Source: Rhodanobacteraceae bacterium (lineage in GTDB: Bacteria; Pseudomonadota; Gammaproteobacteria; Xanthomonadales; Rhodanobacteraceae). From it: DNA of 64,000 nt. The notes under the pieces were generated by a model. The model had not been told where the DNA came from. It made no database searches and worked only from the letters and a program-made list of their open reading frames with translations. Each line of letters begins with the position of its first letter. Within the stretch, counting starts at the first letter, position 1. Location of the stretch: contig CP126531.1 of assembly GCA_030167125.1 (NCBI GenBank), forward strand, positions 2,458,578-2,522,577, given 5' to 3'. The translations under genes were made by a program, and so were the position numbers. Positions 8,926 through 21,945 of the stretch are shown piece by piece.

Positions 8926-10498
8926 TCACCGCGTAATCCGGCGGCGCCGTGAACCGGTCGATCATGCGGTTGATCTGCGCGGCGCCCGGCATCGTTTCCG
9001 GAACCGGCTGCATTTCCGGTTCGCCGCGATGCTCGGACAATCGTTCTATCGTCGCCTGCTCAAATCCGCGGGCTTGCACGAGCCATTGCAGAAGCAGCGG
9101 GGGGATGGGATTGAGATGGGTCGGATCCATGTAGAACGTGCAGGAACCGACGAGCACGTTTTCCGGGTTCGGCGTTTCGAGGATCAACACGCCGCCCGGC
9201 CGCAGGACCCGCAACGCCTCATCCAGCAACCGGATCAGTGTCGGGTGCGGAAGGTGCTCGACCAGGTGCATCGACGTGATCGCCGCGACCGAATCGGCAT
9301 CCTGCGCCTTGAGATAGCTGAGCGCATCGGCTTCGACCACGTCGTGGCCGCGCGCCTCCGACTCCTCGAGCATGCCCCGGTTCAAGTCCACGCCACGCGC
9401 GCGGTAACCATGCTCGGTCAGCACCTCCAGCCATTCTCCGCGGCCGCTGCCCAGGTCGAGGATGATTTCACCGCCGTCCGCGGTGATGCCGGCTGCCGCG
9501 AGCACCGCGAGGTAGTGCGCGACGCGCAGCTTGATCTGGTTGCGTTCGCCGCGGAAGACCTCCTCGAACGATGCATACTGCTGCTCCATGGACCGCGGCT
9601 CGGGCGACGCAAGGTCTCCGCCAGCAGCGGGCTGGCGCATCGCACTGTCGAGATACACGGTGAGCCGCTCCAGCATCGCCAGCAAGCGGCGATGGTCATT
9701 GCGCAGCGCCTCGTTCAGTTTCGCCAATTCGGCCTTGTGTCCGGCGTCGTTGTCGCGCAGCATTGCTTCGAGCGCATCCTGCGCCGCAGCGAGCTTCCGG
9801 ATCCCGGTACCGGCTTTGGCGAGCTCTTCGCGCAATGCGCTCGCTTCGTTCTCCACCTGCATCAGGCGCTTCGTCGCTGCCACGTCCAGACGGTTGGCCC
9901 AGCGGCCGAGCGCCTGCGTTTCACGCGCCGCGGATGTTTCGATCACCTGCAGCTGCCGCGCCAACCTAGGCAGGCGCGCCAACGCCATGCCCAAGCCGAG
10001 AAACCAGCCGACAATGGGAAAGCGCCGCCACCGATGCAGCTTGTAAGTAAGCAGCAGGCCGTCGACATGCACGGATTGCCGCATTCCCTCTTCGGAAAAC
10101 CTGATCAGGCCGAGGATCTCGATCTTGCTGGCGGCACCGCTGCGCAACGCGGCAAGGTAATCCCTCGAGCCTTTGTCGTTGGCCGGCCTCCGCAGCAAGG
10201 TGCGATAAGCGACGTCGATGAAATCCTCGTCATCGAAGCGGAAGAAATCCGCCGGTACGTAGCGGTCGCGTTCGGACAGCCTCGGCGCGACGGGGCGCCA
10301 CTGGGTGCCGGCGATCGTGTCCGTAGCCGGCCCCGTGCTGCCATCCACACCGCGCTTCGACAATTCGCTGCGCACGCGGCGCATGATGGCGTCGACATCC
10401 AATGTTTGCCGGATCAGCTCATCCGTCACCGGCGCGCCGCCCGCATGCGCAGTGTTTCCGGGGACATCGGCTTGCGGCTTCGCGGATGAGTCCGACAT
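8900..10498 (-). CDS. DUF4214-like / coiled-coil / SAM methyltransferase
   Basis: A 532-residue three-part protein. Residues about 60-135 resemble DUF4214 (FIDVAYRTLLRRPAND ... GLIRFSEEG). Residues about 165-275 are a predicted coiled coil rich in Ala, Glu, Lys and Leu. Residues about 300-532 are a class I methyltransferase with IILDLGSGRGEWL as motif I and MHLVEHLPHP further on. It is the first gene of the minus-strand block that runs to the left edge, and it is divergent from manC. A methyltransferase attached to a coiled coil recalls O-chain terminating enzymes, but no kinase domain is present. A role in methylating the O-chain or its cap is inference. Confidence 0.85.
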   Translation of the reverse strand: MSDSSAKPQADVPGNTAHAGGAPVTDELIRQTLDVDAIMRRVRSELSKRGVDGSTGPATDTIAGTQWRPVAPRLSERDRYVPADFFRFDDEDFIDVAYRTLLRRPANDKGSRDYLAALRSGAASKIEILGLIRFSEEGMRQSVHVDGLLLTYKLHRWRRFPIVGWFLGLGMALARLPRLARQLQVIETSAARETQALGRWANRLDVAATKRLMQVENEASALREELAKAGTGIRKLAAAQDALEAMLRDNDAGHKAELAKLNEALRNDHRRLLAMLERLTVYLDSAMRQPAAGGDLASPEPRSMEQQYASFEEVFRGERNQIKLRVAHYLAVLAAAGITADGGEIILDLGSGRGEWLEVLTEHGYRARGVDLNRGMLEESEARGHDVVEADALSYLKAQDADSVAAITSMHLVEHLPHPTLIRLLDEALRVLRPGGVLILETPNPENVLVGSCTFYMDPTHLNPIPPLLLQWLVQARGFEQATIERLSEHRGEPEMQPVPETMPGAAQINRMIDRFTAPPDYAVIARKAVHH

Positions 10499-10660
10499 AC
10501 GGAGCTGGTGGCTGCGGGGGCGCCATTATCGGGGAAACGGTGCGCCCCCGATACTGGGCCGCATTGGATACTCCGGCATGCATTCAGCTCCACGTTGGCC
10601 GCTGGTCGACCCATGTGTTCGCTGGTACATTGCGCGATCGTCAGGAACGGGAATGGACCG
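10499..10660. promoter_or_regulatory. divergent intergenic region between methyltransferase block and manC
   Basis: These 162 bases separate two divergent start codons and must hold the promoters of both. I see no clean sigma-70 hexamer pair. A ribosome site (AGGAACGGG) precedes the manC ATG. Confidence 0.4.
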
Positions 10661-12073
10661 ATGCTTTCCCCGGTAATCCTCAGCGGCGGCAGCGGAACGC
10701 GCCTGTGGCCGCTTTCGCGCAACAACCTGCCCAAGCAGTTCCTGGCCTTGAGCGGCGACGCCACGCTGTTCCAGCAGACCGTCGCGCGCACCCGCGCATT
10801 GGCCGGCGCCGGTGCACCGATCGTGGTGTGCAGCGAGGAACACCGCTTCCTGGTCGCCGAGCAGTTGCGCGCGCTGAACGTCGAAGGTGCGTCGATCCTG
10901 CTGGAACCGATGCCGCGCAACACCGCGCCTGCGATCGCGCTGGCCGCGTGCCAGGCGTTGGCGAACGATGCCAAAGCGATGCTGCTGGTGTTGCCGGCCG
11001 ATCACCTGATCGGCGACACCTCCAGTTTTGCCGACGCCGTGGGCAAGGCGCTGCCGCTTGCCGAACAGGAGTGGCTGGTGACGTTCGGCATTCGCCCGGA
11101 GGCGGCCGAGACGGGGTTCGGCTACATCAAGCGCGCCGAGGCCGTCGGCCAGGCCGGTTTCCGCGTCGAGCGCTTCGTGGAAAAACCCGACGCCGCAACG
11201 GCGCGAAAATACGTCGAGGCCGGCGACTACGAGTGGAACTCGGGAATGTTCCTGTTCAAGGCGTCGCGCTACCTCGATGAGCTGCAACAGCACGCGCCGG
11301 CGATTTACGCGGCCGGCAAGGCGGCGTTCGAAAGGGCAAAAGCCGATCTGGATTTCGTGCGCGCCGACAAGGTTGCGTTCGCGGCTTCGCCCGACACGTC
11401 CATCGATTATGCGGTGATGGAAAAGACCACCCGCGCGGCGGTGGTGCCGGTCAGCTGCGCATGGAGCGACATCGGATCGTGGGACGCATTGTGGGCGGCC
11501 TCGCAGCGCGACGGCGACGGCAACCGCCTGGAAGGCGACGTGATCGCCATCGACAGCCGCAACTGCTTCGTGCGCGGCACCGACCGGCGCCTGGTCGCGG
11601 CACTCGGCCTCGAAGACATCGTCATCGTGGATACACCGGACGCGGTGCTCGTGGCACCGCGCGCGCGCGTGCAGGACGTCAAGCGGCTGGTGGAACGGAT
11701 CAAGTCCGCCGGCCGCCAGGAACACATGTTCCACCGCAAGGTGTACCGCCCCTGGGGCAGCTACGATTCCATCGACATGGGCGACCGCTTCCAAGTCAAG
11801 CGCATCACGGTGAAACCGGGCGCTGCGCTCAGCCTGCAGAAGCACCATCACCGCGCCGAGCACTGGGTCATTGTCTCGGGTACGGCCGAGGTCACGCGCA
11901 ACGACGAAGTGTTCCTGGTCGCGGAGAACGAAAGCACCTTCCTGCCGCTGGGCGCGGTGCATCGCCTGCGCAATCCCGGCAAGGTGCCGCTGGAGCTGAT
12001 CGAGGTGCAATCCGGCAGCTATCTGGGCGAGGACGACATCGTGCGGCTGGAGGATGTGTACGGCAGGGCTTGA
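10661..12073 (+). CDS. manC: bifunctional mannose-1-phosphate guanylyltransferase / mannose-6-phosphate isomerase
   Basis: A 470-residue type II enzyme (also called XanB, AlgA or WbpW) that isomerises fructose-6-phosphate to mannose-6-phosphate and makes GDP-mannose from mannose-1-phosphate. The N-terminus carries the pyrophosphorylase signature GGSGTRLWPLSR, with FVEKPD near residue 180. The C-terminal cupin has the isomerase metal motif QKHHHRAEHW near residue 396. The start at 10661 gives the family N-terminus MLSPVILSGG; upstream in-frame codons are not conserved-looking. Convergent with rmd 16 bases away. GDP-mannose is the precursor for Gmd and Rmd encoded next door. Confidence 0.95.
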   Translation: MLSPVILSGGSGTRLWPLSRNNLPKQFLALSGDATLFQQTVARTRALAGAGAPIVVCSEEHRFLVAEQLRALNVEGASILLEPMPRNTAPAIALAACQALANDAKAMLLVLPADHLIGDTSSFADAVGKALPLAEQEWLVTFGIRPEAAETGFGYIKRAEAVGQAGFRVERFVEKPDAATARKYVEAGDYEWNSGMFLFKASRYLDELQQHAPAIYAAGKAAFERAKADLDFVRADKVAFAASPDTSIDYAVMEKTTRAAVVPVSCAWSDIGSWDALWAASQRDGDGNRLEGDVIAIDSRNCFVRGTDRRLVAALGLEDIVIVDTPDAVLVAPRARVQDVKRLVERIKSAGRQEHMFHRKVYRPWGSYDSIDMGDRFQVKRITVKPGAALSLQKHHHRAEHWVIVSGTAEVTRNDEVFLVAENESTFLPLGAVHRLRNPGKVPLELIEVQSGSYLGEDDIVRLEDVYGRA

Positions 12074-12089
12074 CCGTCTTCAGCCGCGA

Positions 12090-15484
<3,395 letters not shown>

Positions 15485-15488
<4 letters not shown>

Positions 15489-16711
15489 GACACCCGTACC
15501 TCGATCACCGGCGGGACCCACGCAGTGCCAATGAAAGAGTCGCGATCCTGGTTGGCCACGGTGAAGACCAGCGCGAGGTCGCGCCATTCGTAATTGTTGA
15601 CGAGATGGGTATCGGTGCTGCACAAGGCCGTGGATACCGAATAGCTGCCCGGGCCGAAGTTCATGGGAAAAGCCACGCGGTATTCCACCACCGCACCCTT
15701 TCGCACGCCTTCCAGCGGCTGGCCGGTGTGGTGCGTGTTGGTTCCGAACACGGGCTGGCCGAGACGGTCCTTGACCATGTAGCCGAACACCAGCCGCGGG
15801 ATATCGTCGTGCACGGCGATCCGCACCCGCAATTCAACCGGCTCGCCGACATTGACGAATTCGACCGGCGCGCCCGCGGCGTTGAACAAGCCGATCGATT
15901 CGACCACGGCCTCGCGCGTGCCCGAAATGGTCTGCGCGGCGCCCGCGCCGAGTTGCCGCACCTCGACCGTCGCGTTTTCGCGCTCGGCGATCAGCGCGTT
16001 GTAATAGTCCATGACCTGCCTCGGCTCGCCGTCCAGCAGCAGCCGTCCATGGTCGAGCAGGATGGCGCGATCGCACAGCGACTGGATGGCGCCGGGATCG
16101 TGCGAAACGAACAGCAGCGTGGTGCCCTCCTCGCGGAACCGCCGTATGCGCGCCATGCTCTTGTGCGCGAAATACGCATCGCCCACCGACAAGGCCTCGT
16201 CGATGATGAGGATCTCCGGACGCACCGCGGTCACCACGCTGAAGGCGACGCGCATCTGCATGCCGCTGGAATAGGTACGCAGCGGCTGGTCGAAATACCC
16301 CCCGATTTCGGCGAAGGCCTCGACCTCGGGAATGATCGCGTCGATCTGCTCGGGGCTCATTCCCATCAGGCCCGCGGTGTAGCGGGCGTTTTCGCGGCCG
16401 GTCAAATCCGCATTGAAGCCCATGCCGAGTTCAAGGATCGCGGCGATGCGGCCATTGACCGCGATCGAACCTTCGGTGGGACGCAGCGTGCCGGTCACGA
16501 GCTTCAGGAGCGTGCTCTTGCCGGCGCCGTTCTGGCCCACGATGCCTACGCTTTCGCCCGCGAACACCTGGAAAGCGACGTTGCGCAACACCCAGGCTTC
16601 GCTGGTGGCGCGCGCCGCGACGCCGAACCACGTCGCGATCCGCCGCCATTCCGCGCCATATTCGCGGAAGGCCTTGCCGAGGCCTTCCACCTTCAACACG
16701 GGCGCGCTCAC
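15485..16711 (-). CDS. wzt: O-antigen ABC exporter ATPase with C-terminal glycan-binding domain (first copy)
   Basis: A 408-residue ATPase. Walker A is GQNGAGKSTLL near residue 60, the signature is YSSGMQMRVAFS near residue 152, and Walker B is ILIIDEALSVGD. Residues about 250-408 form the Wzt C-terminal beta-sandwich that in O8/O9a-type systems recognises the finished chain end. Start is GTG at 16711, overlapping the wzm stop (GTGA); upstream frame is shadow. It pairs with Wzm to export a polyprenyl-linked O-chain. The extended C-terminus implies export of a chain carrying a recognisable terminal cap. Confidence 0.93.
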
Positions 16712-17502
16712 AGCACGTCCACCATGTCGGGCGAAGCACGCCGGAACAGCAACATGCCGGCCGTCAGCAACAGCAGCGACAACACCACGATCGCGCCCAG
16801 CGTCTTCAGATGCGGAAGGTGCCCCCACAGCAGCACCTGCTGGTACGAAGAGCAGATCGCGTACATCGGGTTGAGCCTCAACACCAGCGCGAAGTGCCCG
16901 GGCAGGATGCCGATGGCGTACACGATCGGCGTCAGCCAGAACCACAGCTGCATCACCACGTTCATCACCTGCGCGATGTCGCGCACGAACACGTTCAGCA
17001 CGCCCAGGATCAAACCCAGCGCCAGCCCGAACAGAAGCGTGATCGCCATCAGCACCGGCAGCCACAACCACATCCAGCCCGGGTAGTTGCCGACGAGGAT
17101 GAAAATGAAGAGGGTTGCCGCCAGCAGGAACAGGTTGTTGAGCAGGCACGATCCCGAAACGATCAGCGGCAGGCAGATGCGCGGGAACACCATCTTCTTC
17201 AGCAGGCTGGCGTTGTCGACGAAGATGGTGAGGCAGCGCGTGATCAGTTCGGCGAACAGCGTCCAGCCCAACAGCCCGCCCAGCAGGTAAACCACATAAG
17301 CGTATTTGTTGTTGGTGTCGGGCAGACGGCTGCCCAGGATCCGCCCCAGCACCAGCGCGTAGATCGCACCCTGCGCCAACGGTTGCAGGATCGCCCACGT
17401 GGCACCCAGCTTGCTCCGCGCAAACCGGGTGCGGAGGTCATTGCGGATGGAAGTGAGGATGAAATGGCGATAGTGCCAGATCGCCAGCAACATGATCTTC
17501 AT
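16708..17502 (-). CDS. wzm: O-antigen ABC exporter permease (first copy)
   Basis: A 264-residue ABC-2 type permease with six hydrophobic segments. The cytoplasmic N-terminal stretch LRTRFARSKLGATWAILQPL is typical of Wzm/TagG proteins. The ATG at 17502 gives MKIMLLA; the ribosome site is weak. It is coupled to wzt by a 4-base overlap. It forms the membrane channel for export of the lipid-linked glycan to the periplasm, where the ligase joins it to lipid A-core. Confidence 0.92.
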   Translation of the reverse strand: MKIMLLAIWHYRHFILTSIRNDLRTRFARSKLGATWAILQPLAQGAIYALVLGRILGSRLPDTNNKYAYVVYLLGGLLGWTLFAELITRCLTIFVDNASLLKKMVFPRICLPLIVSGSCLLNNLFLLAATLFIFILVGNYPGWMWLWLPVLMAITLLFGLALGLILGVLNVFVRDIAQVMNVVMQLWFWLTPIVYAIGILPGHFALVLRLNPMYAICSSYQQVLLWGHLPHLKTLGAIVVLSLLLLTAGMLLFRRASPDMVDVL

Positions 17503-17597
17503 CGCGAGGGAAACCGCATCCGGAAAGAGGCCGCCACGGGGGTGCACGAAGCCGCCATTCTCGCGGCACCGGCTGAATGCGTCCAGCACGCGGCGGC

Positions 17598-20180
17598 CTA
17601 CGGCGATTGCGCAGGTACGACGCGCGCCCGCTGCACCAGCAGCTGGAGCGGCCGCGGGTCTTCGGCTTTGGGATAAGGTGGCCGCGGCGCGCCGGGGCGC
17701 GCGAAGCGCAACGCCACGCGCGCATCGCAGGTCCCGCCGGTATCGATCGGCGCCTCGACTTCCAGGACGCGATGGTTGTCCGAATCTCCGTCGGCGTTGG
17801 AAGAAAACTTGCCGTTCGCATTGAAATGCCAGGTCGCCGCCAGCTTGCCGTTGACCCACACGCCCGTCTCGAGATCGGCACGCGAAGGCGGCAGATACGG
17901 ATCCACGCGCATTTTCAAGATCGCAGCCGAATGGCAGAGTTTGTCGGGGACGCGGAACTCCATGACCGCGGCAGGCCCGACGGCCAAGCTGCCCCCGCCT
18001 GCAGGCGGAAGCCAGCCATAGCCGGCGCCGTAGGCGGCCGCGTCGGACGTGGTGAAATCGATGCCGGAATCCGGCAACTCCGAAGGCGGCGTCGTGGTGA
18101 CCTGGAAGGCACCGCTCAAATCGAGCGAAGTACCACCCCGTGCGCGGTCTGCCTTGGCGATCAAGTCACCACAATGCGCGGCCGTGATCTCCAATCCCGT
18201 CAGGCGCGGCACGTCGGCGATGTGCGCGCGGGCACCATGGTGTCCCAGCCAGTCCACAGAAAACAGATCGCGTGATCCTTCGTCGCTGCGGGTTCTGGAG
18301 ATGGTCAGGACACTGGCGCCGCCGCGCGCGGCCATTGCGGCGGCTTGCTGGTCTTGGCCTACGATGACCAGCTTGGCGTTGGCGTTGTCGATGAAGAAAT
18401 CCAGCGATTGGCCGCCATACACGCCCACGGCGGGCCGCCCCTGCAGCGACATTCCCAGTTCGCGTCCGCCCACGTCGAAATCGCCATCTTCCGTGCGGCG
18501 AACCAGCGTGTCTTTCTTGCACAGTTCGAATTCGTTCTCGCGCGACCACAGGGCCTTGCGCAACACGGCGTCCGTCACCGCATCGTCCACCAATCCGCTG
18601 CCGGCGGCGCTCGCCGCGCTGCGATCGTCGCCGGCCATGAAAGTGGCATTGGTGCGTACCCCGAGCAAATCCAGCAGCGTCGGTGCGATGTCCATGTGGT
18701 ACATCTTCGCGGGTCGTTCGCCGCGCCCCGCGTTCAGCACCAGCAGCGCGGGCTGGCGATCGTAATTGCGGGGAAACAACGGGTCGGCGACATTGCGCAT
18801 CATCAAGTGGTCGCTCATGATCACCACGACGGTGCTTTTCCAATCCGGTTCCCGCGACAAGGCGTCGACGAACCGGCCGATGAGATAGTCGGTGCAATGC
18901 ACGGCTTGCAGCATGCTGTTGGAGCTGCCGGCGTATCGGGGACAATTCGGCGACGGACTTCCATTCGGCGGGTGCGTATCCAGCGTCAGCAGGGTTAGGT
19001 TGAACGGCTTGCGCGCCGCTTCGAGCGCGCGGTAACGCGCCAGCGCCAGCGGGAACAACGTGCTGTCGTACAGCCCCCAGCCCGCTTGCGGCAGAATGCC
19101 GCCGTTCGCGGCTTCGATCTGCTGCAAACCCAGCGCCTCGTCGTACCCGTGCAACTGGAAGAACAGGTCCTTGTTGGAAAACTGGATCGGCGCCCCGCCC
19201 ATGTATATCTGGGTGTAGCCGGCCTTGTGCAGGACATCGCCGAGGCAGGTGATCTTCGGATGGAAGGTCTGCACGTCGGTGGTATTGCCGGCCAGGTCAT
19301 CGAGCCCCGCGAAGGCGCTGCTGAACAGCGGCACGCCACATTGCGAAGCGAATATCCCTGCCATTGTGTAAGTGGCGCCGCTGAAGGTCTGGAAACCCGA
19401 AAAGTCGAGGCCCTGCGCGCGCAGGCGGTCGAGGTTGGGGGTCAGGCCCGGATAGAGCTTCGGACTCCAGAACTGGCGTTCGAGCGATTCCATGTAGATG
19501 AACACGAGATTTTTTCCCGGCGCCGCGATCACGCGTTTCGGCGGTACCGGATGCAGGTCGAGCTGGTCCGCGATGGTGCGTCCCTGCGGCGTATCGGCGA
19601 AGTGCGCCGACTGGCGGACCCGCGTGACGTATCCGATCAGCCGCCGCGGCGCCGAATCGACGCCGAGCACCGTCAGCACCGTGACCGTCAGAGCGACGAC
19701 CACGGGACCGTTGCGCAACGTCGCGCCACTGCGCCGACCGTTCCGCCACAGCCACGCAAGCAGCCCCACGCACACCACCAGCATCGCCCCGAACACCGCG
19801 ATGCCACCGCCGATCATGACCGGAAAGGCATCCAGGCCCGCACGCAGATTGACCGGATCGAGGTGCGCGAAGAAGCGCGCATTGAAAGTGTCGGCCTGCA
19901 GGTAATACGACACGGCCTCGCCCAGCATCAGGAACAGCCACGCCGGATAAACGACCAAGGCAACCGGTATCGAGAGGAAGCCCAGCAGCCGCCAGCGCAC
20001 CGCCAGCACCAGCAGCCCGCACCATGCAAATACGAACACCAGGTCCTGCCCGAAACTTCCATGCAGATAGGACGGGAATGTCGTGGCCATCCACGCGTGG
20101 ACGGCGAGCGCCGGAAACGCCAGCAGCAGGATGGCGGTCCCGATCAGGATCGACGCTCTCGTTCGGGCTTGATCAACCAT
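17598..20180 (-). CDS. OpgB/LtaS-like phosphoglycerol transferase with extra C-terminal domain
   Basis: An 860-residue membrane-anchored alkaline-phosphatase-fold enzyme. Four or five membrane helices occupy residues 1-180. The catalytic domain follows, with FIYMESLE (metal ligand) near residue 226, the nucleophile region SGATYTMAG near 266 followed by ASQCGVPLF, and SDHLMMRN near 447. The ASQCG stretch is like E. coli OpgB (MdoB), which moves phosphoglycerol from phosphatidylglycerol to periplasmic glucans. Residues about 690-860 form an additional beta-rich domain not found in plain LtaS. It is encoded upstream of wzm on the same strand, so it may decorate the exported O-chain with phosphoglycerol. 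The substrate is inference. Confidence 0.82.
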   Translation of the reverse strand: MVDQARTRASILIGTAILLLAFPALAVHAWMATTFPSYLHGSFGQDLVFVFAWCGLLVLAVRWRLLGFLSIPVALVVYPAWLFLMLGEAVSYYLQADTFNARFFAHLDPVNLRAGLDAFPVMIGGGIAVFGAMLVVCVGLLAWLWRNGRRSGATLRNGPVVVALTVTVLTVLGVDSAPRRLIGYVTRVRQSAHFADTPQGRTIADQLDLHPVPPKRVIAAPGKNLVFIYMESLERQFWSPKLYPGLTPNLDRLRAQGLDFSGFQTFSGATYTMAGIFASQCGVPLFSSAFAGLDDLAGNTTDVQTFHPKITCLGDVLHKAGYTQIYMGGAPIQFSNKDLFFQLHGYDEALGLQQIEAANGGILPQAGWGLYDSTLFPLALARYRALEAARKPFNLTLLTLDTHPPNGSPSPNCPRYAGSSNSMLQAVHCTDYLIGRFVDALSREPDWKSTVVVIMSDHLMMRNVADPLFPRNYDRQPALLVLNAGRGERPAKMYHMDIAPTLLDLLGVRTNATFMAGDDRSAASAAGSGLVDDAVTDAVLRKALWSRENEFELCKKDTLVRRTEDGDFDVGGRELGMSLQGRPAVGVYGGQSLDFFIDNANAKLVIVGQDQQAAAMAARGGASVLTISRTRSDEGSRDLFSVDWLGHHGARAHIADVPRLTGLEITAAHCGDLIAKADRARGGTSLDLSGAFQVTTTPPSELPDSGIDFTTSDAAAYGAGYGWLPPAGGGSLAVGPAAVMEFRVPDKLCHSAAILKMRVDPYLPPSRADLETGVWVNGKLAATWHFNANGKFSSNADGDSDNHRVLEVEAPIDTGGTCDARVALRFARPGAPRPPYPKAEDPRPLQLLVQRARVVPAQSP

Positions 20181-20496
20181 CAGTTCTTCGCCCTCGCCTG
20201 CACGTCGAGATCATGCGGCTGTGGCACTTTCCGCACGCGAACGCGGCATCGAAACACGAATCCCCGATTTGAGCGATGCGCACCTGTTTCAGGTTCCGCC
20301 TGGATCTCAGCCGCGAGCGAACGCACGACTGCCTCGTCTGTCGTCGCTTCCTCATGCCCGTCCGGAGTATAGCCGCCATGCTCCGCGAGTCCGCGCCGGC
20401 GCGCCACATGCCGCAGGCCATATTGCATGCGCCGGGCGGCGGGGCCGCAACCTTTCCAATTACACTGCGCCGACCGACAAGATCGCGCCATACCAG
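20181..20496. promoter_or_regulatory. divergent intergenic region before the HAD-UbiA gene
   Basis: These 316 bases separate the divergent OpgB-like and HAD-UbiA genes. No convincing gene is seen. Promoters for both directions should lie here; I cannot place them with confidence. Confidence 0.4.
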
Positions 20497-21945
20497 ATGA
20501 ATGATGGAGCCGTGACATCCAGCGTTTCCGAAGCGGTTCCGCTGTGCGTGGACCTGGACGGCACGCTGGTCCGCAGCGACATGTTGGTCGAATCGGTCCT
20601 GGCATTGCTGAAACAAAATCCGTTGTACGTGTTCGCCCTGCCGTTCTGGCTGTTGCGCGGACGCGGACACCTGAAGCACGAAGTCGCCAGGCGGGCGCTG
20701 CCCGACGCGGCCACGCTGCCTTATGACAAGCGCGTCCGCGAACTGGTGCAAAGCGAGGGCGCGCGCAGGCCCGTCGTGCTGTGCACCGCCGCCGACCGCG
20801 CCATCGCCGACGCGGTGGCGAGCCATGTCGGCGGTTTCAGCGCGGTGATGTCCACCGACCGTGCGGCCAACCTGTCCGGACGCAACAAGGCGGATGCGCT
20901 GGTCGAACGATTCGGCGAACGCGGTTTCGACTACGTCGGCAACGAGCGGCGCGACGTCGCGATCTGGCGGCACGCCCGCCGCGCCATCGTGGCCAACGCC
21001 GGCGCCGGCGTGGCCGCGCGCGCCGCCCATGTGTGCGGAGCGGTCGACGTGCTTGCGCGGGAGCAGCGCGGCTTGCGCACATGGCTGCAGGCACTGCGTC
21101 CGCATCAATGGCTGAAGAACGTCCTGGTGTTCGTGCCGCTGCTTTCCGCGCACATGGTGACCGACCCGCTGGCCGCGGCGCGCGCGGTGGCGGCGTTCGT
21201 GATTTTCGGGCTGTGCGCGTCCGGCGTGTACGTCCTGAATGACCTGTTCGATCTCGAGGCGGACCGCCGGCACCCACGCAAGCGCAACCGGCCGTTCGCT
21301 GCAGGAAACTTGCCGCTTGCCGGCGGATTTGTGCTTGCGCTGCTGCTGACGCTGGTCGCGTTCGCCGCGGCCGGCGCGCTGGCGCCCCGCTTTGCGCTGG
21401 TGCTGCTCGGCTATTACGTGCTGACGCTCGCCTATTCGCTGCGCCTCAAGCAAATCGCGATGCTGGATGTGCTGGTGCTCGCCACGCTCTACACCGTGCG
21501 GATCGTGGCGGGCACCGTCGCCATCCATGTGCAGTTCTCGTTCTGGCTGCTGGCGTTTTCCATGTTCCTGTTTCTCAGCCTCGCGCTGGTGAAGCGCTAC
21601 ACGGAACTGGGGGCACGGCGCCAGGCCGCGTCCGGCACCGCTCCCGGCCGCGGCTACGTGGCCGGCGACTATGAATTGCTGGCATCGCTGGGCGGCGCCA
21701 GCGGTTACCTCAGCGTGCTGGTGCTGGCCCTCTACATCAACAGCACGGCCAGCGCCGAGTTGTATCGGCGGCCCTATTTCCTGTGGCTGCTGTGTCCGCT
21801 GCTGCTGTACTGGATCAGCCGCACGTGGATCATCGCCCATCGCGGAAACATGCACGACGATCCGGTGGTGTTCGCGGCGCGTGACAAGGTCAGCATGGTG
21901 TTGCTGATGCTGGCCGCGATCGTGGTATTGCTGGCGATCCGGTGA
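20497..21945 (+). CDS. HAD phosphatase fused to UbiA-family DPPR-synthase-like prenyltransferase
   Basis: A 482-residue two-domain protein. Residues about 10-190 are a HAD hydrolase, with motif I CVDLDGTLVRSD, motif II VLCTAADRA and a late acidic motif YVGNERRD. Residues about 195-482 are a UbiA-type membrane prenyltransferase with the Mg-binding motif NDLFDLEADRRHPRKRNRP near residue 250. Its closest characterised model is Rv3806c, which condenses PRPP with decaprenyl phosphate. In mycobacteria a separate phosphatase then removes the 5-phosphate, and the fused HAD domain could do that step (inference). It is first in a run with DprE1- and DprE2-like genes, and its stop overlaps the next start (GTGA). 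Confidence 0.88.
   Translation: MNDGAVTSSVSEAVPLCVDLDGTLVRSDMLVESVLALLKQNPLYVFALPFWLLRGRGHLKHEVARRALPDAATLPYDKRVRELVQSEGARRPVVLCTAADRAIADAVASHVGGFSAVMSTDRAANLSGRNKADALVERFGERGFDYVGNERRDVAIWRHARRAIVANAGAGVAARAAHVCGAVDVLAREQRGLRTWLQALRPHQWLKNVLVFVPLLSAHMVTDPLAAARAVAAFVIFGLCASGVYVLNDLFDLEADRRHPRKRNRPFAAGNLPLAGGFVLALLLTLVAFAAAGALAPRFALVLLGYYVLTLAYSLRLKQIAMLDVLVLATLYTVRIVAGTVAIHVQFSFWLLAFSMFLFLSLALVKRYTELGARRQAASGTAPGRGYVAGDYELLASLGGASGYLSVLVLALYINSTASAELYRRPYFLWLLCPLLLYWISRTWIIAHRGNMHDDPVVFAARDKVSMVLLMLAAIVVLLAIR

Noticed and set aside
8654..10489. A 611-codon open frame on the plus strand
   Set aside because: Antisense to the coiled-coil methyltransferase; no recognisable motif.
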